Below are positions 5,056-10,824 of a stretch of 11,293 nucleotides of DNA, piece by piece. Below the pieces are notes generated by a model. The model saw only the letters and a list, made by a program, of their open reading frames with translations. It ran no database searches and was not told the DNA's origin. Within the stretch, counting starts at the first letter, position 1; every line of letters starts with the position of its first letter. The stretch covers positions 1 through 11,293 of the forward strand of contig SKSH01000067.1 of the NCBI GenBank assembly GCA_007118075.1, given 5' to 3'. The DNA is from Halobacteriales archaeon. Its GTDB lineage: Archaea > Halobacteriota > Halobacteria > Halobacteriales > SKSH01. The position numbers and the translations under genes are program-made.

Positions 5056-7434
5056 ATGGAAGTCGGGCTGGTCTTCATCTGGCTGATCGCGATGTTGGCA
5101 CTCGGGCTGGCGGCGGTACCGCTGGCGGCATGGGTGTTCCCACGAGGGGATTATGCCGCCTACGCCTTCACGGTCGGTCTCGTTGTTGTAGGCGTTGTCG
5201 CCCATCTTGTCGGGTATATCTCGTTTCGATGGCCGGCCCTACTCGCTGGAATCGTGGTGCTGCTCGGGCTTTCGGCGGTATCCTATACTCGAGTCGAGCT
5301 GGACCGAAGACTCCTCATCGAGGCGGCGTTGCTGTTCACCGCTGCGTTCTTGGTGATGGTCACCCTCCGGGCCATGTCACCTGGTGCCGGGACGAATCCA
5401 CACTGGGTCGGTGAGATGTTCCTCGATTACGGGTTGTTGAGCTCGTTAGAGCGTTCAGGTTCACTCCCACCGGAGGACATGTGGTTCGCCGGCGAACCGG
5501 TTCGGTACCACTTTGGTGGCCATCTCTTGACCTCATTGTTGGCTGGGTTGACCATGACGGCGCCCGCGTATGCGTACAACCTCGGGCTGGCGGCCTTCTT
5601 CGCCGCACTCGTGACGATGGCGTGGGGTGTCGGTCGGTCGATCGCCAGACCGTTCTCCATCTCGTCCAGGTTGGCGGCTGCAATGTCGGCATTCTTCGTC
5701 GCGATCGCCGGAAACCTCGATACCGTCCTTCACGCCATCGCCTGGTTGCTACCTGATGGACTCACCGAACCCTTAGTCGACCTCGTCGGTGCCGATCCCG
5801 ACGTGATGGAGTGGTCTCCAGGATCGTTCTTCTATTGGGATGCGAGCCGGATCATCACGCGACCCGCCGATGGCTTCACCACGGCGACTGAGTTCCCACT
5901 CTTCTCCTGGCTCCATGCTGATCTCCACGCACATGTCCTCGTCAAGCCGCTATTGCTCCTCCTCGTGGCTGTCGGGGTCGCCTACTGGTACACTCCACCG
6001 ACCAGTCGGCTGAGACGGAGACTCCTCGTCTTCGGGGTGATGCCACCACTGCTCGGGCTGATCGCGGTCGTGAACATGTGGTCCTTCCCGATCGGAATCG
6101 GGCTCATCGCCGTGTTCCTTCTGTTTGCTCCCGGCAATCCGTTGGATCTTATCACTGCGCACCTTGGCGATCGATCCAAACAGGCGATCAATGCACGTTT
6201 CGCAGATGGATCGGTTCGTGGGTCAGTTCTCGCTGGACTCGGGAACGAGGCAATCAGGGTGATTGTCGCCGTCGGTCTCGCTGCTATCGCGACGGTCGCC
6301 GCCATCGGCTGGAGCGCCCCGTACTGGTGGTACGTCGTCCTCGGTGGTCCTGGTGAATCGATCACCACATGGGATGAAGGGACCTCCCTTGGCCAGTTCC
6401 TCATCGTCATGGGTGCGTTCATCGTCGGCTTCGCCATCTATCTCGGGGCGAGGCTCGTCTATGAGGGTGATCGACCGACGGTAGTACTGACCGGGATGTT
6501 GGTGGCCATCGGAATCGGGATGGTCGTGTTCGGATGGCCGGTCCTCGCGGTGGGTGTGATTCTCATCGTCCCAGCGTGGTGGTGGCTGCGTGAGGATGTC
6601 ACCGGCTCGAGTGACGCGGCGATCGGCGATCACGAGCACTCCACACAATTTGGCCCAGAGGTGATGTTACTCATCGCTGGTCTGGGCATCGTCCTCATCG
6701 TCGAGTTGGTCAAGCTTCAGGGGGATACCTTCAACTCCATCTTCAAGCCATACGCCGATATCTGGCAGCTCTGGGCGGTAGCCCTCGGTGTGATTGTCGT
6801 CAGACTTGTTGATGGGTGGCCACGCACCGATGTGGCACGAGACCGTTCAGCATGGGCCGCCGTGATGCTCTTCGTAGTCGTCTTACTCGTGCTCTCAACC
6901 GGATTGTATGCCGCTTTCGCAATCCCGACCTACCACAACGAAGGGAACACGTTCTCGGATGCCACCGCTGAGGTTCGAGAGACGGCAGGATACACCCTCG
7001 ATGCGACGGTCTACCTCGAGGTGCTCTACCCCGAAGAGGCCGAGGCGATCAGATGGCTCGAAACTCGAGATGGACAGCCGACAATCGCCTCGGATGTCGG
7101 TGCCGGCTACTTCTGGATCCCCGAAAACGGCGATGGATCGGCGGCTCCGTCGAGCCTGACCGGCCTCCCGACAGTCCTCGGTTGGGAGGGTCACGAGCGG
7201 CAGTACCGCGGCAGTGACGTCGTCGACGAGCGGCGAGCGGATCTCATCACGCTATTTACCGGAGACCAAGCCGAGCAAGAGGCGATCATCGAACACTATG
7301 AAATCGAGTACATCTACATCGGTCCAGCTGAAGAACGAAGTTGGTTGGAGATCACCATCGATGCACATCCGGCCGTCGAAGAAGCTGCCAGCTTCGAGAC
7401 GGTGACGATCTATGAGGTCAATCTCGATACCTGA
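5056..7434 (+). CDS. DUF2298 / Chlor_Arch_YYY-family multi-spanning membrane protein
   Basis: 792 residues, within the normal 700-900 for the single-domain class. About a dozen hydrophobic segments fill residues 1-620, followed by a soluble C-terminal domain (about 620-792). Family marks are the first outer loop with acidic residues (GEMFLDYGLL, 119-128), PPEDMWFAGEPVR (138-150), and the site of the name-giving YYYxG motif, which reads YHFGG (151-155). Others are TEFPLFSWLHADLHAHV (278-294), PTVLGWEGHE (705-714) and IEYIYIGPAEE near the end. The biochemical function of the family is not known to me. The acidic first loop resembles GT-C enzymes that take sugars from polyprenyl phosphates on the outer face, and the neighbouring lipid-linked sugar genes fit that. 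It ends 5 bases before a convergent stop. Confidence 0.9.
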   Translation: MEVGLVFIWLIAMLALGLAAVPLAAWVFPRGDYAAYAFTVGLVVVGVVAHLVGYISFRWPALLAGIVVLLGLSAVSYTRVELDRRLLIEAALLFTAAFLVMVTLRAMSPGAGTNPHWVGEMFLDYGLLSSLERSGSLPPEDMWFAGEPVRYHFGGHLLTSLLAGLTMTAPAYAYNLGLAAFFAALVTMAWGVGRSIARPFSISSRLAAAMSAFFVAIAGNLDTVLHAIAWLLPDGLTEPLVDLVGADPDVMEWSPGSFFYWDASRIITRPADGFTTATEFPLFSWLHADLHAHVLVKPLLLLLVAVGVAYWYTPPTSRLRRRLLVFGVMPPLLGLIAVVNMWSFPIGIGLIAVFLLFAPGNPLDLITAHLGDRSKQAINARFADGSVRGSVLAGLGNEAIRVIVAVGLAAIATVAAIGWSAPYWWYVVLGGPGESITTWDEGTSLGQFLIVMGAFIVGFAIYLGARLVYEGDRPTVVLTGMLVAIGIGMVVFGWPVLAVGVILIVPAWWWLREDVTGSSDAAIGDHEHSTQFGPEVMLLIAGLGIVLIVELVKLQGDTFNSIFKPYADIWQLWAVALGVIVVRLVDGWPRTDVARDRSAWAAVMLFVVVLLVLSTGLYAAFAIPTYHNEGNTFSDATAEVRETAGYTLDATVYLEVLYPEEAEAIRWLETRDGQPTIASDVGAGYFWIPENGDGSAAPSSLTGLPTVLGWEGHERQYRGSDVVDERRADLITLFTGDQAEQEAIIEHYEIEYIYIGPAEERSWLEITIDAHPAVEEAASFETVTIYEVNLDT

Positions 7435-7439
7435 TCGGT

Positions 7440-7706
7440 TCAGATGGTGATCTCGCCGCGTTCTTCGATGACCTCTACCTCGTGTGCATCGACGCGCGCG
7501 GTCTCTAAGAAATGGGGGATGAACTCGCGATGTAAGAATGCCTGGACTTCGTCATCAGCGCCGATGATACACCACAGCTGGACCTCTTCAGGACCGTGCC
7601 AGTCGCCGTTTCTCGTCACCGAAAAGAGCCGGTACTCCTCGCCGGCGTGGACAATCCGGCCACCTTTACGGATCCCTGGATCTCCGTGGATGATGAGCCG
7701 CTTCAT
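7440..7706 (-). CDS. HAH_0734-family small haloarchaeal protein
   Basis: 88 residues from the ATG at 7706. The frame is open further upstream to 7778, but the extra part is arginine-rich and lacks family character. The sequence MKRLIIHGDPGIRKGGRIVH, then GEEYRLFSVTRNGDWHGPEEVQLWC and REFIPHF, matches the haloarchaeal HAH_0734 family as I recall it; that family has no assigned function. No signal peptide or membrane segment is seen, and it is probably cytosolic. It is back-to-back with the ribosomal protein operon across about 100 bases and convergent with the DUF2298 gene. Confidence 0.85.
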   Translation of the reverse strand: MKRLIIHGDPGIRKGGRIVHAGEEYRLFSVTRNGDWHGPEEVQLWCIIGADDEVQAFLHREFIPHFLETARVDAHEVEVIEERGEITI

Positions 7707-7728
7707 GCGCCGGAGTTTTCCGCGTCGG

Positions 7729-7736
7729 CCATTAAG
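7729..7736 (-). promoter_or_regulatory. Putative TATA-like element for the HAH_0734-family gene
   Basis: CTTAATGG on the minus strand is centred about 27 bases from the ATG at 7706, so the transcript would be leaderless. No Shine-Dalgarno sequence precedes that ATG. The spacing also favours 7706 over the in-frame upstream starts. Confidence 0.4.
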
Positions 7737-7768
7737 CGCTTCGACCCCTCGTCGGCAAGCCAAACGGG

Positions 7769-7776
7769 TTATAAAC
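7769..7776 (+). promoter_or_regulatory. TATA box of the rpl44e operon
   Basis: TTATAAAC is a strong archaeal TATA match centred about 36 bases before the ATG at 7809. The predicted transcript starts near 7799, leaving a very short leader of about 10 bases. It is the only convincing promoter seen for the six genes that follow. Confidence 0.65.
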
Positions 7777-7808
7777 AACGATGTCTAAACCGGCATCAGA
7801 CGACAACC

Positions 7809-8087
7809 ATGGAGATTCCACGCCGGATGAACACGTACTGTCCCCATTGCAATTCGCACCACGAGCACGAGCTCGAGCAGGTGCGCCGGGGGCAGGAAAC
7901 AGGGATGAAATGGATCGATCGACAGCGAAAGCGGACCACCGGTATCGGCAACCAAGGGAAATTCTCGAAGGTTCCAGCCGGTGAGAAGCCGACCAAGCGA
8001 ACGAATCTGACCTACCGCTGCATCGAATGTGGCAAGGCACACCGCCGCAAAGGCTGGCGAGCAGGTCGCCTTGAGTTCCAGGAGTGA
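7809..8087 (+). CDS. rpl44e: Large ribosomal subunit protein eL42 (archaeal L44e)
   Basis: 92 residues, the same length as the Haloarcula marismortui protein. Zinc is held by CPHC (C11, C14) and CIEC (C71, C74). The conserved TGMKWIDRQRKR (31-42), GNQGKFSKVP (47-56) and KGWRAGRLEFQE end are present. It binds 23S rRNA near the E site of the large subunit. The start is the ATG at 7809 by alignment to the family; the frame is open upstream but without homology. First gene of the translation operon, 5 bases before the S27e start codon. Confidence 0.97.
   Translation: MEIPRRMNTYCPHCNSHHEHELEQVRRGQETGMKWIDRQRKRTTGIGNQGKFSKVPAGEKPTKRTNLTYRCIECGKAHRRKGWRAGRLEFQE
8081..8087 (+). promoter_or_regulatory. 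Shine-Dalgarno site deciding the S27e start
   Basis: GGAGTGA lies 5 bases before the ATG at 8093, inside the last codons of the L44e gene. It favours 8093 over an in-frame GTG at 8084. Confidence 0.5.
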
Positions 8088-8092
8088 CTCAG

Positions 8093-8266
8093 ATGACTGG
8101 ACGCTTTCTCACCGTCGCTTGTGGCGAATGTGAACATGAGGCAACCATCTTCGACCGAGCTTCCACGGTGGTCACCTGTAGCGAGTGTGATGCCGTACTC
8201 GCTGAGCCGACCGGTGGCAAGGCGACCCTCTTCGGTGAGGTCGTCGAGATCGTCGAGGAACGATGA
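8093..8266 (+). CDS. rps27e: Small ribosomal subunit protein eS27
   Basis: 57 residues, the expected archaeal length. A zinc ribbon is formed by CGEC (C10, C13) and CSEC (C29, C32). The conserved PTGGKATLFGEVVE end follows, matching haloarchaeal S27e. Its stop overlaps the aIF2-alpha start by 4 bases (ATGA), which indicates coupled translation. Confidence 0.96.
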   Translation: MTGRFLTVACGECEHEATIFDRASTVVTCSECDAVLAEPTGGKATLFGEVVEIVEER

Positions 8267-9057
8267 AATACACCGGCTGGCCCGAACCCGCTGAGCTCGT
8301 CGTTGGTAAGGTGGAGGATGTCGAGGATTTCGGTGTCTTCATCGAACTCGAGCAGTACGACGGCAAGCGAGGACTCGTCCACATCAGTGAGGTGGCCAGC
8401 GGGTGGATCAAGAACGTCAGAGATCACGTTCGCGAGGGACAAACCGTAGTCGCGAAGGTACTCGCGGTGGACGAGGAGGCCCAACAGATCGACCTCTCTC
8501 TGAAGGATGTCAACGACCATCAGCGCTCTGACACCATCCAGGAATGGAAGAACGAACAAAAGGCGGATGCGTGGATGGAGCTGGCGTTCGGTGAGGACTT
8601 CCCGGATGAGGAGTACATCAAGATCGCACAGGCACTCGTCGAGTCGTTCGAAAGCCTCTATGAGGGGTTCGAGGAGGCGGCTATCCACGGGTCAGAGGCG
8701 CTCTCATCGACCGAGCTCTCAGATGCGGAGATCGAGGCGATCGTCGAGACCGCCCGTGAGAACGTTTCGGTCCCGTACGTCGAGGTCACCGGCTACGTCG
8801 ACCTCGCCTCGACCGGTCCAACTGGTGTCGACGACATCCGTGAGGCACTGCGGGAAGCCGGCGCATTCGAGAGTGATGAAATCGAGCTCGAGGTGACCTA
8901 CGTTGGTGCTCCGGAGTACCGTATCAGGGTACGCGCTCCAGATTACAAGCAGGCGGAGGAAGCGTTGGAGGATAGCGTCGATCGGGCTACAAATGCCATC
9001 AAGTCAGCAGGCGGCTCTGCCGACTTCCATCGAGAACGACGTGCCGAGGCCGACTAG
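8263..9057 (+). CDS. eif2a: Translation initiation factor aIF2, alpha subunit
   Basis: 264 residues in three parts: an N-terminal S1/OB domain (about 1-85, with GKVEDVEDFGVFIEL and GLVHISEVASGWIKNVRDHV), a helical domain (about 88-175), and a C-terminal alpha-beta domain (about 180-264, with PYVEVTGYVDL and YRIRVRAPDYKQAEEAL). As part of the aIF2 trimer it helps deliver initiator tRNA-Met to the ribosome; in archaea the alpha C-domain contacts the gamma subunit. Ser46 in VASGW aligns with the serine reported as phosphorylated in Pyrococcus aIF2-alpha. The start overlaps the S27e stop and has GAGGA at 8255-8259. The protein is strongly acidic, as expected for a salt-in cytoplasm. Confidence 0.97.
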   Translation: MKYTGWPEPAELVVGKVEDVEDFGVFIELEQYDGKRGLVHISEVASGWIKNVRDHVREGQTVVAKVLAVDEEAQQIDLSLKDVNDHQRSDTIQEWKNEQKADAWMELAFGEDFPDEEYIKIAQALVESFESLYEGFEEAAIHGSEALSSTELSDAEIEAIVETARENVSVPYVEVTGYVDLASTGPTGVDDIREALREAGAFESDEIELEVTYVGAPEYRIRVRAPDYKQAEEALEDSVDRATNAIKSAGGSADFHRERRAEAD

Positions 9058-9059
9058 GA

Positions 9060-9242
9060 ATGGCGAGGGGGATTCAGGTATGTCGGGAGTGGACGACCCA
9101 GCATGAACGTCCGGTCTATACCCTCGATGCAAGCTGTCCGCTCTGCGGTGGTGCGACGGGTCGATCGGGACCGGCGCCGTTCAATCCACGTGATCCATAC
9201 GGCCAGTATCGACGAACCCTCAAGCGTAAGGTGAGGCGATAG
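9060..9242 (+). CDS. nop10: H/ACA RNP protein Nop10
   Basis: 60 residues. Nop10 supports Cbf5 in H/ACA guide-RNA pseudouridylation of rRNA. Visible marks are VCREW (7-11), RPVYTL (17-22), CPLC (C26, C29), and the conserved APFNPRDPYGQYRR (39-52) followed by a basic tail. The first zinc pair, CxxC in many archaea, is here C8-x-x-W11, leaving three cysteines; I believe this is shared by haloarchaea. It begins 2 bases after the aIF2-alpha stop, in the usual archaeal order. Confidence 0.94.
   Translation: MARGIQVCREWTTQHERPVYTLDASCPLCGGATGRSGPAPFNPRDPYGQYRRTLKRKVRR
9229..9236 (+). promoter_or_regulatory. Shine-Dalgarno site of the PAC2-family gene
   Basis: AGGTGAGG, inside the last codons of nop10, lies 8 bases before the ATG at 9245. 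It is one of the stronger ribosome-binding sites in the operon. Confidence 0.45.
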
Positions 9243-9244
9243 CC

Positions 9245-10003
9245 ATGGCGAGTGTCGATATCGAGACGATCGAGACCCCCTCACTCGAAGATCCTGTATT
9301 ACTCGAGGGGTTGCCAGGCGTTGCCAATGTTGGTGCGCTGGCAGCCGGACATCTCATCGATGCGTACGACGCAACGCTCGTCAGACGGATCTACTCTGAG
9401 CACTTCCCACCGCAGGTGATGATCGAGGGACGGTCGGCGACCCTGACCGGTACCGAGCTTCATGCGATCGACCTCGAGGGACGTGACGTGCTCGTCTTAA
9501 CCGGTGATCACCAGCCACAGACCCCGATTGGACACTATCGAGTCACCGAGGCATTCCTCGATGTGGCTGAATCATTCGGGGTCAGCGAGATCATCGCCAT
9601 GGGTGGGGTCCCAACAGGTGAGCTCATCGATGAGTACGACGTGCTGGGGGCAGCAACGGAAGACGCATTCGCGGATCGGCTTGAGGAAGCAGGTGTCATC
9701 TTCCGTGAAGACGAACCTGCCGGTGGGATCATCGGTATCAGTGGGCTGTTGCTCGGACTTGGGGCACGCCGTGATCTTCCGGCGGCCTGTCTGATGGGTG
9801 AAACCAGCGGATATCTTGTCGACCCGATGAGTGCGACTCGATTGCTGGAGGTGCTCCAAACACTGTATGACTTCAGTGTTGATACCGGGTCACTCGACGA
9901 ACGGGCAGAGGAGATGGAAGAGGTCCTCAACAAGATTCAGGAGTTTGAGGCCGAGGCACATGTCGATGTCCCCGGCGATGAGGATCTCCGGTATATCGGT
10001 TGA
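9245..10003 (+). CDS. PAC2-family protein (proteasome assembly chaperone relative)
   Basis: 252 residues of the PAC2 family (Pfam PF09754), related to eukaryotic PAC1/PAC2 and archaeal PbaA/PbaB. Marks are VLLEGLPGVANVGALAAGHL (18-37), the strand VLVLTGDHQP (81-90), IIAMGGVPTGE (115-125) and GGIIGISGLLLGLG (159-172). An acidic helical tail ends in EDLRYIG. That end recalls, but does not match, a proteasome-docking HbYX tail, because tyrosine is third from last. A chaperone role is inferred from the family; the actual partner is unknown. It follows nop10 by 2 bases, and its stop overlaps the next start by one base (TGATG). Confidence 0.9.
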   Translation: MASVDIETIETPSLEDPVLLEGLPGVANVGALAAGHLIDAYDATLVRRIYSEHFPPQVMIEGRSATLTGTELHAIDLEGRDVLVLTGDHQPQTPIGHYRVTEAFLDVAESFGVSEIIAMGGVPTGELIDEYDVLGAATEDAFADRLEEAGVIFREDEPAGGIIGISGLLLGLGARRDLPAACLMGETSGYLVDPMSATRLLEVLQTLYDFSVDTGSLDERAEEMEEVLNKIQEFEAEAHVDVPGDEDLRYIG

Positions 10004-10680
10004 TGTCACGAGATCCGCCGCTGTTTCTCGATATCGATGGGACTCTGACGCGACGTGAAGGTGGGCTCGATGCGGCGGTGATCGGTCCGTTACGATCGTG
10101 GGATGCCCCGATCATCTTGGCCACGGGGAAGGCGTTTCCGTACCCGATCGCCCTGTGTCATTACCTCTCGATCCCCGAACGGGTGGTCGCGGAGAACGGC
10201 GGGGTTGTCTGTGTTGATGATCACGTCGAGTTGACCGTGAATCGAGACCACATGACCGAGTTCAAGGGAGCTGTGGCAGACGCTGGCTTCGACTTCGGTT
10301 GGGGGGCTGCTGACACCGTAAACCGGTGGCGCGAGACTGAGGTTGCGATGGCCCCGTCTGTCGACCGAGACACCATCGAAGGTATCGCCGAACGCCATGG
10401 ACTCGAGGTCATCGATAGCGGCTACGCCTACCATATTAAGGATCCATCGGTGACCAAGGGGCGCGGTCTTGAGCGGGCCTGTACGTTGTTGCAGCTGGAT
10501 CCGGAGACGGCCGTGGCGATCGGTGACTCAGAGAACGACGAGGCCATGTTCGAGCTCGCTGGTCGTTCATTTGCGTTGGCGAATGCTGATGCGGTGGCGG
10601 CTGCAGCAGCAGACACGGTGGTGGCAGATGGGTTCGCGACTGGTATGCTCAGTGTCCTCGAGGAGATTAGCTCGACTTAG
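10003..10680 (+). CDS. gph: Phosphoglycolate phosphatase, archaeal HAD type
   Basis: 225-residue HAD hydrolase. Motif I is FLDIDGTLT (8-16) with D10 as nucleophile and D12 as acid/base. Motif II is ILATGK, followed by VVAENGGVV, which is typical of the archaeal phosphoglycolate phosphatase / sucrose-phosphate-phosphatase-like group. The motif III lysine is in SVTKGRG, and motif IV is GDSENDEAMF. A C2-type cap fills the middle. The predicted reaction is 2-phosphoglycolate to glycolate plus phosphate; the exact substrate is a family-based assignment. The ATG at 10003 is chosen over a TTG one codon earlier; it overlaps the PAC2 stop, pointing to coupled translation as the last gene of the operon. 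Confidence 0.88.
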   Translation: MSRDPPLFLDIDGTLTRREGGLDAAVIGPLRSWDAPIILATGKAFPYPIALCHYLSIPERVVAENGGVVCVDDHVELTVNRDHMTEFKGAVADAGFDFGWGAADTVNRWRETEVAMAPSVDRDTIEGIAERHGLEVIDSGYAYHIKDPSVTKGRGLERACTLLQLDPETAVAIGDSENDEAMFELAGRSFALANADAVAAAAADTVVADGFATGMLSVLEEISST

Positions 10681-10693
10681 CCGTTTGGGAGGA

Positions 10694-10701
10694 TTAATAT
10701 A
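10694..10701 (+). promoter_or_regulatory. TATA box ahead of the dehydrogenase gene
   Basis: TTAATATA is a strong TATA match 14 bases after the phosphatase stop, preceded by purine-rich GGGAGGA that could act as a BRE. Transcription would start near 10724-10726. That is about 91 bases before the dehydrogenase ATG but directly at another ATG (10726). Confidence 0.65.
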
Positions 10702-10725
10702 CGCTCTCAGTCAAGTTTTCGGGAT

Positions 10726-10824
10726 ATGTCGCTTCTACCGCAATCCGGCTGGCGACGTCACGTTGGCATCCCCGGAGAGAACCAGTTGAACCGGTCCTCC
10801 GCTGAGGTCGAAATCCATGGTTGA
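10726..10824 (+). CDS. Possible leaderless 32-codon leader ORF before the dehydrogenase
   Basis: The ATG at 10726 sits about 28 bases after the centre of the TATA box, so it would be the first or nearly first codon of the transcript. The frame begins MSLLPQSGWRR and ends at TGA 10822-10824, overlapping the first 8 bases of the dehydrogenase gene in another frame. I recognise no homology. The frame could be open by chance; what supports it is the promoter spacing and the stop-start overlap. Confidence 0.3.
   Translation: MSLLPQSGWRRHVGIPGENQLNRSSAEVEIHG
10804..10808 (+). promoter_or_regulatory. Shine-Dalgarno site of the dehydrogenase gene
   Basis: GAGGT lies 8 bases before the ATG at 10817. 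Its GAGG can pair with CCTC at 10796-10799 around a CGCT loop, so the site could be partly hidden in the RNA. Confidence 0.4.

Noticed and set aside
5982..6437. Open frames of over 140 codons on the minus strand inside the DUF2298 gene (also 6223-6648)
   Set aside because: Both lie wholly within the membrane protein gene and read as low-complexity Pro/Thr/Ser- or Asp/Arg-rich sequence, typical antisense shadows in GC-rich haloarchaeal genes.
7781..7984. A 67-codon frame starting between the rpl44e TATA box and the rpl44e start
   Set aside because: Its ATG lies only about 8 bases after the TATA box, upstream of the expected transcript start, and the rest overlaps rpl44e in another frame.
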